DNA of 50,192 nt, taken from the NCBI GenBank assembly GCA_949295125.1, contig CASFJV010000057.1, forward strand, positions 1 to 50,192. Direction: 5' to 3'. Shown here piece by piece: positions 41,793-49,741 of the stretch. The notes under the pieces are model-generated. The model saw nothing but the letters and a program-made list of their open reading frames with translations, was not told the origin of the DNA and did not search any database. Both the position numbers and the translations under genes were made by a program. Origin of the DNA: an uncultured Spirochaetales bacterium (GTDB lineage Bacteria; Spirochaetota; Spirochaetia; Sphaerochaetales; Sphaerochaetaceae). Every line of letters starts with the position of its first letter. Within the stretch, counting starts at the first letter, position 1.

Positions 41793-41846
41793 GTAGTTGT
41801 AAAGAGGAAAAGATGACTTTCATCACGATTATTAAGGAGGGGAGAA

Positions 41847-42650
41847 ATGAATACAGTAAATAATAAACTCAGTTACACTTCTTATAATTGTGGCAATGTA
41901 GCTTTTTCAGATATTGCGCTAGATTCTGCAGCAGGTTCAATTCTTTCTGCAAGTACATCAAGTGAAAGAAAAGCTGATTCATGCACTTTAGAAGGCATTT
42001 GCTCATCTGATCTTCTTAAATATTCTGGAAGGAAGCTAATGGTCCTTGGACCTTATGAAATACTGAATACAGTCTCGAGGAATTTAGATGGTCAGCTGGA
42101 TTCCCTTTTCAAAGATGAGGCAAAATATATAAAAGCCATTGCGAAGGTAAGGTGTGTAAATGATGTTAAGCCTGATGATCTTTCCAAAGTTCTCAGGGGC
42201 TCAGCATTCTCTCCTTTATTTGCTTCATTCGATTTTGAAGGCTTCTTCTCATCCTTCCAGATTGGTGAAGCACGATTCTTCCTCCAAAAGAATAAGCAAT
42301 CTTCCTGTTCCTTTGTCTCTGGAATAAAGGATCTGGATATAAGGAACAGGGCGTTTGCTGAAATCAGGTCAAAGGTCAATGAACTGGATTTCAGCATACG
42401 CAATTCCCGTTATGGGGAAGTATGGAACTTCCTGAATCTTATCAGTACCTATTACTATATTGATTCAATCAAGTTCCTTATTGAGAAAAACTTCTATTCC
42501 ACTTGCTATGCTTATCAGCTTTTCAAGATGTCTTCCGATCTTGTCTATTTTGATGATGGCAGTGGTGAGGGCAAACTTGTATCCCTTGCATCAAGCAAGG
42601 ATAAGAAGTTCCTTGATGGTCTGAATGTACTTCATACAAAGTATGCTTAG
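41847..42650 (+). CDS. Hypothetical protein, unrecognised
   Basis: I do not recognise this 267-residue protein. It has no signal peptide or membrane span. The N-terminal 50 residues are Ser/Thr/Asn-rich and look disordered. The rest is mixed with several Phe-rich stretches (FSPLFASFDFEGFFSSFQ, about residue 125) and a Tyr-rich helix (STYYYIDSIKFLIEKNFYS). Expression signals are excellent: TTGAAA-17-TATAAT, AAGGAGGGG 6 nt before the ATG and a strong terminator after it. It is therefore probably a real monocistronic gene. It stands alone behind a 1-kb AT-rich gap, and its base composition matches its neighbours. Confidence 0.75.
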   Translation: MNTVNNKLSYTSYNCGNVAFSDIALDSAAGSILSASTSSERKADSCTLEGICSSDLLKYSGRKLMVLGPYEILNTVSRNLDGQLDSLFKDEAKYIKAIAKVRCVNDVKPDDLSKVLRGSAFSPLFASFDFEGFFSSFQIGEARFFLQKNKQSSCSFVSGIKDLDIRNRAFAEIRSKVNELDFSIRNSRYGEVWNFLNLISTYYYIDSIKFLIEKNFYSTCYAYQLFKMSSDLVYFDDGSGEGKLVSLASSKDKKFLDGLNVLHTKYA

Positions 42651-42707
42651 ATCTTTTTAACTGTATGTTATTCGTGCACCAACGCACAATATATTTTTGG
42701 GGTATTT

Positions 42708-42741
42708 GGCTTTCCTCCTGCAGGAAAGCCGCATTTTTTTT
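42708..42741 (+). terminator. Rho-independent terminator
   Basis: GGCTTTCCT/AGGAAAGCC, 9 bp with a 5-nt loop, followed after GCA by eight T. It ends the hypothetical gene. Confidence 0.88.
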
Positions 42742-42897
42742 GTTGAAAGCTGCACTGCATTATGCAAGTGGGAATATGGAAATCCATCGTTTAGATGTTT
42801 CTAATTCGAAAATTTCCGTTTTCCATTCTTTATCTTTTTATATTAAACAAAAAACGAATCTAATAAATTAAATACTAATTTATATTCCGAACTCAGA

Positions 42898-43575
42898 TTA
42901 TTTACTACCGAGATTAAGAGAAATTGAACTCTCATACGAGTAAATATTCATTGATGCCTCAGCATGTACAGAATCCCTGTTTTCTATATGTTCATATACT
43001 TTCTCAAGGAGATCACTCAAGGGATAGAGGCTTTCTGAGTAATTGAGGGAACCCCAGTGGTAATAGATGGCAGACATTCTTGCTGCAATAGCAGATAGAA
43101 CGATATTATGGCTTGATGAAAAGATTGCAAGGTGGAAATCGAGATGTGCACTTGCAAATTCATCGACGTTGTCTGCTTTTCTTATTCTATCAAGCGCGCT
43201 TTTTAGTTTCATAAGATCTTCCTCTGTCCTGTGCTGGGCAGAAAGCGCAGCAGCTTTTCCCTCATTAAGCACCCTGAACTCTTCAAAATCCCTTATAACG
43301 CAGTCCGTAGGTTCCTCAATTGCAACTTCTATTATGCTTGTAATTGTGTTTGTGTTTGGCATATTCTTCCAGTCCCTGACAACGGTGTTCCTCCTGGAAT
43401 TAATTTCAACAAGCCCGTCATGCTCAAGTTCAAGGTAAATGGAGTTTGCAACACTTTTGGTTAACCCTTCCTTCTCTGCTAGTTCCCTCTGGCTTGGCAA
43501 ATTGCTTCCAATAGGGACAATTTCATTGACAATCAGCTTCCTGTATTTTTTTAGAACTTTTTCTCTTAATTCCAT
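42898..43575 (-). CDS. GntR-family transcriptional regulator (FadR/FCD subfamily)
   Basis: The 225-residue protein has an N-terminal winged helix (GSNLPSQRELAEKEGLTKSV, then NSIYLELEHDGLVEI) and a C-terminal all-helical FCD domain (EEFRVLNEGKAAALSAQHRT, HLDFHLAIFSSSHN with likely metal His/Asp ligands). Such proteins sense small organic acids or sugar acids. No obvious target operon lies beside it, though the pectin locus 2 kb upstream releases sugar acids. An inverted repeat overlaps its promoter, suggesting autoregulation. The -10 (TAAAAT) ends 9 nt before the ATG, so the leader is very short. Confidence 0.88.
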   Translation of the reverse strand: MELREKVLKKYRKLIVNEIVPIGSNLPSQRELAEKEGLTKSVANSIYLELEHDGLVEINSRRNTVVRDWKNMPNTNTITSIIEVAIEEPTDCVIRDFEEFRVLNEGKAAALSAQHRTEEDLMKLKSALDRIRKADNVDEFASAHLDFHLAIFSSSHNIVLSAIAARMSAIYYHWGSLNYSESLYPLSDLLEKVYEHIENRDSVHAEASMNIYSYESSISLNLGSK

Positions 43576-43599
43576 CTGGTCTAAATTTTACAGCCAGAT
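43574..43599. promoter_or_regulatory. Inverted repeat at the gntR promoter (candidate operator)
   Basis: ATCTGG (43574-43579) and CCAGAT (43594-43599) flank the TAAAAT -10 box (43585-43590, minus strand). Binding here would block transcription, consistent with autoregulation. Confidence 0.4.
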
Positions 43600-43621
43600 A
43601 AAAATTTTTTCAAGAATTATA

Positions 43622-43649
43622 TTGACGTTTAAATAATTTGTGGTATTAT
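43622..43649 (+). promoter_or_regulatory. Promoter of the candidate small RNA
   Basis: TTGACG-16-TATTAT on the plus strand. Transcription should begin near 43656. No Shine-Dalgarno-led gene follows before the terminator. Confidence 0.6.
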
Positions 43650-43655
43650 AAGGTT

Positions 43656-43815
43656 GGTCAATGTTTTTGTGGTTATCCTCCCTAAAACTTTGATGAAGCA
43701 TACAAAAGCAAATTACACTTTTAATAGTGTAGTGATTGAGTCTTTTTCTCAATCCTTGTGCCCATCCCCTTTTTCCGCCCCAGGTAAAAACACCTCCTCT
43801 GGGGCGGTTTTTATT
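43656..43815 (+). ncRNA. Candidate small regulatory RNA with CU-rich, anti-Shine-Dalgarno loop
   Basis: A unit of about 150-160 nt is bounded by a good promoter and a strong terminator. It contains three hairpins in a row: TACACT/AGTGTA (43714-43731), GATTGAG/CTCAATC (43734-43754) and the terminator CCGCCCCAG/CTGGGGCGG (43775-43807). An unpaired 5' segment has TATCCTCCC, and the terminator loop contains CACCTCCT, complementary to a Shine-Dalgarno AGGAGGTG. C-rich single-stranded loops of this kind are used by Gram-positive sRNAs to block ribosome sites. A 60-codon frame inside it lacks a ribosome site. I could not match it to 6S or any named RNA. Confidence 0.55.
43775..43815 (+). terminator. 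Rho-independent terminator of the candidate small RNA
   Basis: A perfect 9-bp GC-rich stem with a 15-nt loop, followed by TTTTTATTTTTTATTTT. Confidence 0.9.
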
Positions 43816-43924
43816 TTTTATTTTGCTGTTTTGTGAACTTTTCTCTAAGCGATATTTAATAAACGCTAAATGTAGTGTTTTTGTGCAGTGGTTCTTTTGT
43901 TTTATTGCATATTTTGAGTATGGC

Positions 43925-43953
43925 TTTACATCTTATATAACTCATGGTATAAT
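43925..43953 (+). promoter_or_regulatory. Promoter of the CDF transporter gene
   Basis: TTTACA-17-TATAAT, near consensus. Predicts a leader of about 38 nt containing AAGGAG. Confidence 0.65.
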
Positions 43954-43997
43954 ATTTATAGATACTGGTCTTAGTTATGACCTGAAGGAGCGGCTGT

Positions 43998-44948
43998 TTG
44001 GCCGTAGATTTTATGAATAATCAGAAGGAATTAAGAATTTTAAGGGGCACAACAATAGTTTGTTTTCTTTTTGGTGTGCTAGGCGTGATGTTTGCTTTCA
44101 TGGCAGACTCGAAATCGATGCTTCTTGATGGAATGTATTCATTCATCCAGAGCCTGTTCATCCTCTCTTCATCATTCGTGCTTAAGATTGCGCTGAAAAA
44201 GGATGATGAGAAATACCAGTTCGGCTATGGTGCATTTGAGCCTTTTTTCATTGCACTGAGGACTGTTGCCCTGCTGACAATGAATTTCATTCTTGGCTCC
44301 AGTGCGCTTACTGCTCTCTTCAGCGGAGGCTACAGGACAGAGGCAAACCTTGGCATGATATTCACAGGCCTTTCCATTGTAGGATGTGCTATTGTCTGGA
44401 AGATACTGTATACAAATGCTAGGAAGATGGGATCTCCTCTCTTATTTGCAGAAGCACGCAGCTGGATAAATGACACCCTTTTAAGCGTTGCAGTGCTGCT
44501 TTCCTTTGCAATAATGGCGATTCTAGACAGAACTGGTCATCCTGAAATCGCAGCCTATATTGATCCTTTAATTACAATTGCTTTTGTAATATCACTTTGT
44601 TTCCCTCTATTTAAGATGCTTTTCAACAGCATAAGGGAACTGCTGTCTGCAGCACCGCCAGAGAGTGTGCAGGAAGAACTGGATGCCATACTTGAAAAGT
44701 ATAAGAGCAAGTACGATTTCAAAAGCTATATGGCATATTCTTCAAAGCAGGGCAGGGTACTGCTTTCTACGATACACATATTCCTCAAGAGGGAAGAGAA
44801 GATAGCTGTCCTTGATAAGATCAGGAAAGAGATAATGAAAGAAATACAGAAGAGCTGGACGTATGTGGATACGGATATCGTATTCTCAATAGATCCTGAA
44901 TGGCTGAAATACTCTGCAATAGGGGATGATTCCACTATCGCCCGCTAG
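43998..44948 (+). CDS. Cation diffusion facilitator (CDF) family transporter, COG3965-like
   Basis: The 316-residue protein has about six spans and a cytoplasmic C-terminal metal-sensing-type domain (about 205-300). The motif SMLLDGMYSFIQSLFILSS and then YQFGYGAFEPFFIALRT fit the COG3965 branch. The usual H-x-x-x-D of helix 2 is Y-x-x-x-Q here, while WINDTLLSV keeps one Asp, so the transport site differs from zinc CDFs. The ion is unknown. AAGGAG lies 7 nt before the TTG at 43998 and 22 nt before the ATG at 44013, which favours the TTG start. Its end overlaps the convergent DUF4186 gene by 14 bp. Confidence 0.85.
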   Translation: MAVDFMNNQKELRILRGTTIVCFLFGVLGVMFAFMADSKSMLLDGMYSFIQSLFILSSSFVLKIALKKDDEKYQFGYGAFEPFFIALRTVALLTMNFILGSSALTALFSGGYRTEANLGMIFTGLSIVGCAIVWKILYTNARKMGSPLLFAEARSWINDTLLSVAVLLSFAIMAILDRTGHPEIAAYIDPLITIAFVISLCFPLFKMLFNSIRELLSAAPPESVQEELDAILEKYKSKYDFKSYMAYSSKQGRVLLSTIHIFLKREEKIAVLDKIRKEIMKEIQKSWTYVDTDIVFSIDPEWLKYSAIGDDSTIAR

Positions 44949-45306
44949 CCATTTCATCCCTTATGTAATGCATGATGACCGAAACTGCGTAATCTATTTC
45001 GCTTTCGGTCATTTTTCTTCCCTTGCTGATCTTATGCCATTTCTCTGCGCATCCCCTGCAGCAGAGAGCTGTTGCATGCTGGGCAATGAACACCGGATGC
45101 CCCTTCATCGGGGTCTGCTTCCCGTCATTTGGGATATCCTCTGGAGCAAGGCGGGATATGATGAAGTCATAAGCATGCCTTTCAATTGTATCCATGCCTT
45201 TTTCAAGAACATAGGCCCTTTCCCTCTCCTTGAGATGGAAGCGCGACCTGAATGCAGATCTGCTGAGCCTTTCATGAAGCTTCTGATACTCTTCATCTGA
45301 AATCAT
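44935..45306 (-). CDS. DUF4186 family protein
   Basis: The 123-residue protein matches DUF4186 closely by eye: RLSRSAFRSRFHLKERER, EKGMDTIERHAYDFI, NDGKQTPMKGHPVFIAQHAT and CCRGCAEKWHKI (C-C-x-x-C). The family is small, cytoplasmic and of unknown function; the conserved Cys and His residues suggest metal binding. The TAGAAT box is 7 nt before the ATG and no Shine-Dalgarno is present, so the mRNA is probably leaderless. It overlaps the CDF gene end by 14 bp. Confidence 0.85.
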   Translation of the reverse strand: MISDEEYQKLHERLSRSAFRSRFHLKERERAYVLEKGMDTIERHAYDFIISRLAPEDIPNDGKQTPMKGHPVFIAQHATALCCRGCAEKWHKISKGRKMTESEIDYAVSVIMHYIRDEMASGR

Positions 45307-45313
45307 ATCAGAT

Positions 45314-45319
45314 ATTCTA
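45314..45319 (-). promoter_or_regulatory. -10 box TAGAAT, leaderless start of the DUF4186 gene
   Basis: TAGAAT on the minus strand ends 7 nt before the ATG at 45306. Confidence 0.5.
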
Positions 45320-45384
45320 ATTCCCTGAGCATAATAAGCAAAGCCTAAATTTTGGAAATCCGCAGTTTTTGGATTAAATACTGG

Positions 45385-45424
45385 AAAAAGCTCATCTGGT
45401 CCCGTTTTTAAGAACAGATGAGCT
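45385..45424 (-). terminator. Rho-independent terminator after malQ
   Basis: On the minus strand AGCTCATCTG/CAGATGAGCT (10 bp) with a loop of about 16 nt is followed by TTTTT. It lies 7 nt after the malQ stop. Confidence 0.88.
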
Positions 45425-45430
45425 CTAATG

Positions 45431-46948
45431 CTAAATGCTGAGACCCCGCCCGGACATCTGGTTCAGGCTTCTGAATTTGCTGATGATTCCATCATCAAAA
45501 AGGCTTTCATCAAGCCGCCATGACCAGTTCTTGTCATTGCATGTTGAAGGGAAATTCATCCTTGCTTCCTCTCCAAGTGAGAGCATGTCCTGCATAGGAA
45601 GCACTGCATAGTCTGCATTGCTCAGCATTACTGCACGGGAGAGTGCGTAAGGTACGTCTTCTGCACTGCAGCCAAGGTACTTCATGACATATTCCTTTTC
45701 AGCCTGTTCAAGGTTTTCAAACCATCCTTTTGTCGTATTGTTATCATGGGTCCCAGTGTAGGCTACGAAGTTTCTTGTATAGTTATGCGGAAGGAAATCA
45801 TCAAGTCCATTGAGACTGCCGTTTTTTGGGATGAAGCCGTCATGGGCAATCTTCATGCCGGGAAAGTTATTGCTGTCCCTCAGCTCTTCAACGCTTTCTG
45901 TCAGCAGTCCAAGATCTTCTGCGATGATATTCAGGTTACCAAGCTCTTTTCTCATCTCCTCAAACAGTTCTTTTCCAGGGCTTGCCATCCAGACTCCGCT
46001 TGATGCATCTTTTGCAGAAGCATCTATCTCATAATAGGCGTCAAATCCCCTGAAGTGGTCTATGCGGAGTATATCAACATATTCCATTGTTCTCTTTATC
46101 CTTTCCTTCCACCAGGAAAAATGATCTTTTTCATGTACTGCCCAGTCATATACCGGATTTCCCCAGAGCTGGCCTGTAGGGGAAAAGTTGTCTGGCGGAA
46201 CCCCTGAGACCTTGCTGAAGTGCCCATTTTCATCCCGCTTGAAAAGATATGGCCTGCTCCATGCATCAGCACTGTCTTTTCCAACAAAGATCGGGATATC
46301 TCCAATGATCCTCATTCCAAGGGAATTCACATAGCTTTTGAGTTCCATCCACTGTTCATCAAAAAGGAACTGCAGTGCCTTGAATATTTCTATTTCATCC
46401 TTCTTCTCTTCCCTTATATGATTAATTGCCTCTGCTTCCCTTGTGCTCTCTTCCTCCTGCCAGAGATCCCATCTTGCATCTGCGTACTTCTCATACAGCA
46501 CCATGAAGAGAGCGTAGTCTTCAAGCCAGTACTTCTCCTTTTCAAGAAAGTCTTTGTACCTTTCATTATTCCCGTCTCTTTTCAGGAATTCTGATGCGGC
46601 TTTCTTCAAAAGGGGCAGCTTATAGTTTATGACCTTGTCAAATTCGACTTTATCAGATCTGAAAGAAGGAATCCTTTCAATATCCGCTTTCTTGAGATAG
46701 CCTTTTTCAAAAAGTTTTTCAGGGCTTAACAGCAGTTCATTGGAGGCGAAGCTGCTTCTGGGAGAGTAGGGGGAATTACCATATCCTGTAGGGCCAAGAG
46801 GCAGTATCTGCCATAGGTCAAAACCTGCTTTCTTCACCTTTTCAGCAAAGGAATATGCTCCTCTTCCAAGGTCTCCAATTCCATATGGGGATGGAAGGCT
46901 TGTAATATGCATCAGTATGCCACTGTGTCTTCTGTACTTTATATCCAT
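45431..46948 (-). CDS. malQ: 4-alpha-glucanotransferase (amylomaltase)
   Basis: The 505-residue GH77 enzyme starts RRHSGILMHITSLPSPYGIG and carries the catalytic set: ILRIDHFRGFDAYYEI (nucleophile Asp, about residue 294), NIIAEDLGLL (acid/base Glu) and AYTGTHDNNTTKGW (Asp). It transfers glucan segments between maltodextrins, releasing glucose. It is the last gene of an ABC transporter operon, 9 nt after lacI-type regulator, which makes maltodextrin or another alpha-glucan the likely substrate. Length is typical. Confidence 0.96.
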   Translation of the reverse strand: MDIKYRRHSGILMHITSLPSPYGIGDLGRGAYSFAEKVKKAGFDLWQILPLGPTGYGNSPYSPRSSFASNELLLSPEKLFEKGYLKKADIERIPSFRSDKVEFDKVINYKLPLLKKAASEFLKRDGNNERYKDFLEKEKYWLEDYALFMVLYEKYADARWDLWQEEESTREAEAINHIREEKKDEIEIFKALQFLFDEQWMELKSYVNSLGMRIIGDIPIFVGKDSADAWSRPYLFKRDENGHFSKVSGVPPDNFSPTGQLWGNPVYDWAVHEKDHFSWWKERIKRTMEYVDILRIDHFRGFDAYYEIDASAKDASSGVWMASPGKELFEEMRKELGNLNIIAEDLGLLTESVEELRDSNNFPGMKIAHDGFIPKNGSLNGLDDFLPHNYTRNFVAYTGTHDNNTTKGWFENLEQAEKEYVMKYLGCSAEDVPYALSRAVMLSNADYAVLPMQDMLSLGEEARMNFPSTCNDKNWSWRLDESLFDDGIISKFRSLNQMSGRGLSI

Positions 46949-46957
46949 TATTCTTCC

Positions 46958-47983
46958 TCAGATACTTCTTACGCTTTCGCCCTCAATAAGGCAGTAGTCC
47001 ACATAGATGGACTTACCCCTTATGCCGTCATCATCCATTGCCGAGAAAAGGAGCTCTGCAGCCTTAGATCCCTTTTCATAGGCTGGCTGCCTGACCGTGG
47101 AGAGGGTGAAATCAAAATAATTCTCAGAGAGGCCATCAAAGCCTATTATGCTCAGATCCTTAGGAATGCCTATGCCTTTTTCCCTTGCTTTCTTTATGAT
47201 GCCAAATGCAACTGCATCTGACATTGAAATGATGGCAGTCGGCTTATAGAGATCATAATATTTCTCAAATGCCCGCTTACCATCTTCTATGCCCGGAGTG
47301 CAGGTTATCCTTTTTACATCATCAATAGAGAGCCCAGCTTCTTTTAAAGCTCTGCCATATCCCTTTAGCCTTCTTTCTCCGGTTGAATCTTCATCACATT
47401 CAGCCTGATCGTATTCATCCCTTCCCAGCTCTATTACCAGAATGTTCCTGTGCCCATGGCCAAGTACGTATTTCATCTGTTCGTACGCTGCGCTTTCATC
47501 GTCAATGTTTATGCTGTTTATTCCGTCTGATTTCCTTCCATCTATGCTTACCGCAGGGATATGGCGGCGCATCAGGACATCTTTTATGGATCCTGTGAAC
47601 CTGACTCCCATTGCGATGATTCCATCAACAGCTGCATTCATCAGCGCATCGCGTATGCTGGATTTGAGAGGAGGGATTATAAGGACTGTATAACCCCTCT
47701 TTTCACATTCTGCTCCGATGCCTTTCAGCACTTCAACGGCATATGGGTTGTCCAGGCTTCTTGAAATGCTCTGGGGAAGGAGGAATCCGACAGTGTAGTT
47801 TTTACCAATGCTAAGGCGTTTTGCAGCAGGATTTGGAAGATACTCAAGCTCCCTGGCCTTATCCATGATCTTCTTATGGGTCTCGCTCTTGATCTTCTCC
47901 GGGCTGTTAAAAGCCAGGGATACTGTCGCTTTTGATATCCCCAGTGAATCTGCAATGTCTTTCATTGTAACTACTTTTGCCAT
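46958..47983 (-). CDS. LacI-family transcriptional regulator
   Basis: The 341-residue protein has an N-terminal LacI HTH (VTMKDIADSLGISKATVSLA, then NSPEKIKSETHKKI) with hinge helix PNPAAKRLS, and a periplasmic-binding-type sensor (YTVGFLLPQSISRSL, VDGIIAMGV, DLSIIGFDGLSENYF). It probably represses this operon until its sugar binds. It is encoded inside the operon, 3 nt after the second permease and 9 nt before malQ, so control is likely autoregulatory. The operator would be upstream of the binding-protein gene, outside the window. Confidence 0.92.
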   Translation of the reverse strand: MAKVVTMKDIADSLGISKATVSLAFNSPEKIKSETHKKIMDKARELEYLPNPAAKRLSIGKNYTVGFLLPQSISRSLDNPYAVEVLKGIGAECEKRGYTVLIIPPLKSSIRDALMNAAVDGIIAMGVRFTGSIKDVLMRRHIPAVSIDGRKSDGINSINIDDESAAYEQMKYVLGHGHRNILVIELGRDEYDQAECDEDSTGERRLKGYGRALKEAGLSIDDVKRITCTPGIEDGKRAFEKYYDLYKPTAIISMSDAVAFGIIKKAREKGIGIPKDLSIIGFDGLSENYFDFTLSTVRQPAYEKGSKAAELLFSAMDDDGIRGKSIYVDYCLIEGESVRSI

Positions 47984-47986
47984 TGT

Positions 47987-48826
47987 TTACCCTTTTACCG
48001 CACCTGCAAGCACGCCTTTGATGATATGCTTCTGGCATAGCAGGTAGAATATGATGACTGGAAGCATTGCCAGGACAAGCATTGCCATCATGGCTCCCAT
48101 ATCAACTGAGCCATAGCCGCCGCGCAGATACTGTATTGCCACAGGAATTGTCCTGTAATTCGTACCGATTGTAAGATACGGCATCAGGTAGTCATTCCAT
48201 ACCCACATCGTATTGAGTATGGCAATTGTGACTGCTGTGCTTTTCAGCATTGGAAACACTACAGAAAAGAATGTCCTGACAGGTGTGGCACCGTCTATCA
48301 TTGCCGCTTCTTCAAGGGCTAGGGGAATGCTCTTGATGAAACCGGAGAACATGAATGTGGAGAGTCCGCATCCAAATCCAACGTAAAGTACGATGATTCC
48401 TACCGGGTTGTCCAGATGGATCATGTTTGCAAATTTACTCATTGTGAACATCACCATCTGGAAGGGCACAATCATGGAAATCACCAGAAGATAGTATATC
48501 CCTTTGGTAAATCCGCCCTTAACTCTTGTGATGTACCAGGCAAGCATGCTGGTCAGAAGAAGGATGAAGATCACTGATGATACTGTGATCCAAAGCGAAT
48601 ACCCGAAAGCGCTGAAGAAATTTATCCTTGCAATTCCACCTGTATAGTTGGAGAAACTCACGAATGACTGTGAATTGGGAAGTGCAAAAAGATTGTTGCT
48701 TACAAAAAGCGTTCCCTTGAAGGAATTGTAAACTACGATCAATACTGGAAAGAGGATGAATGCGGCAACTACGATAAGGATTGCAAGCATGATCCATTTT
48801 GTATATTTGTTACCTACCTGTGCCAT
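47987..48826 (-). CDS. ABC transporter permease, MalG-like (CUT1)
   Basis: The 279-residue protein has six spans, first span WIMLAILIVVAAFILFPVLI. The CUT1 EAA loop is EEAAMIDGATPVRTFFSVVF (about residue 175), and the end GVLAGAVKG is typical of MalG partners. It forms the channel with the MalF-like permease, whose stop it overlaps by 1 bp. No ATPase gene is seen in the window. Confidence 0.93.
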   Translation of the reverse strand: MAQVGNKYTKWIMLAILIVVAAFILFPVLIVVYNSFKGTLFVSNNLFALPNSQSFVSFSNYTGGIARINFFSAFGYSLWITVSSVIFILLLTSMLAWYITRVKGGFTKGIYYLLVISMIVPFQMVMFTMSKFANMIHLDNPVGIIVLYVGFGCGLSTFMFSGFIKSIPLALEEAAMIDGATPVRTFFSVVFPMLKSTAVTIAILNTMWVWNDYLMPYLTIGTNYRTIPVAIQYLRGGYGSVDMGAMMAMLVLAMLPVIIFYLLCQKHIIKGVLAGAVKG

Positions 48827-49671
48827 TAGTTTTCATACTCCTTTCTTCTTGTTATGAACAGCTGCAAGAGTGCTATCACAGCTACAATCAATGTGAATAT
48901 CACGGCCTTCGCCTGTCCAACCCCTTCAAATCCAGGGCGGTTATAGAAGGTCTGATAGATGTTGAGCGCCATCATCTCTGTCTGTCTTGCAGGCTGGCCT
49001 GCTGTAAGTGCGAGGTTCTGGTCAAACAGCTTGAAGCCGTTTGTGATGGTCATGAACAGACAGATTGTGATGCTTGGCATCACTGCCGGAATCACGATCT
49101 TGAAAAGAGTTGTCCGTGAATTTGCACCGTCTATAGCCGCAGCCTCAAGCATATCTGTGGGTATGTTCTGGATGGCTGCAATGTAGATCACCATCATGTA
49201 ACCGACATTTTGCCAGTTCATGAGAATCACAAGTCCCCAAAAACCATAGTCCGGATTAATCAGCAAAGTTTTTTCAAAATAGAAAAGCACACCGTTGATT
49301 ATGCCCTGCCATACATATCCCAATACGATTCCGCCGATAAGGTTTGGCATGAAGAATATTGTTCTGAATGCATTTGTCCCTGGAATGTTGCGTGTAAGCA
49401 GCATGGCAAACGTGAAGGCAAAAACATTTATTGTTATGACTGATACAACGGTAAAAGCCAGTGTGAACCAAAAGGAATGGGTGAAGTAATTGTCGATTCT
49501 GAAAGCATCGAGATAGTTTCTCAAACCCACAAAGCTGGCATTTGTGATCGTCGAAAATTCACAAAATGAAAGAATCAGGCCCCAGATCATCGGGATGAGG
49601 AATGCCAGTGAAAAGCAAATGAGGGCCGGAAGTGCAAAAAGTGGAAAATATTTTTTCAGACTCTTTTCCAT
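48826..49671 (-). CDS. ABC transporter permease, MalF-like (CUT1)
   Basis: The 281-residue protein has six spans beginning LFALPALICFSLAFLIPMIW. The EAA loop is EAAAIDGANSRTTLFKIVIP (about residue 180). It follows the solute-binding protein gene after a hairpin and precedes the MalG-like gene. By operon context (malQ) it imports an alpha-glucan, but the substrate cannot be fixed from sequence. Confidence 0.93.
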   Translation of the reverse strand: MEKSLKKYFPLFALPALICFSLAFLIPMIWGLILSFCEFSTITNASFVGLRNYLDAFRIDNYFTHSFWFTLAFTVVSVITINVFAFTFAMLLTRNIPGTNAFRTIFFMPNLIGGIVLGYVWQGIINGVLFYFEKTLLINPDYGFWGLVILMNWQNVGYMMVIYIAAIQNIPTDMLEAAAIDGANSRTTLFKIVIPAVMPSITICLFMTITNGFKLFDQNLALTAGQPARQTEMMALNIYQTFYNRPGFEGVGQAKAVIFTLIVAVIALLQLFITRRKEYEN

Positions 49672-49683
49672 AATATCCTCTTT

Positions 49684-49722
49684 AAAAAAGGCCGTCCTTC
49701 CGCATTATTGAAATAGACGGCC
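49684..49722 (-). terminator. Attenuator/terminator between binding-protein and permease genes
   Basis: On the minus strand GGCCGTC/GACGGCC (7 bp) with a loop of about 19 nt is followed by TTTTTT, 13 nt before the permease start. Partial termination would give more binding protein than permease. Confidence 0.75.
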
Positions 49723-49741
49723 GTAAAATTTTGGTTAACGA

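Larger units (their letters stand above)
40802..41846. other. AT-rich gene-free stretch of about 1 kb with inverted repeats
   Basis: I find no credible gene. Open frames here are short, low-complexity and lack ribosome sites. A perfect palindrome CTAGACA-AG-TGTCTAG lies at 40965-40980, nested inside a longer broken inverted repeat (GTGAATTTCATGC at 40927-40939; GCATGAAATT at 40991 with ATTCAC at 41008). The second half (41380-41760) is extremely A+T rich. A good promoter at its end drives the next gene. Confidence 0.5.

Noticed and set aside
43656..43815. 6S RNA
   Set aside because: The unit has three separate hairpins rather than one long rod with a central bubble, and its ends do not pair.
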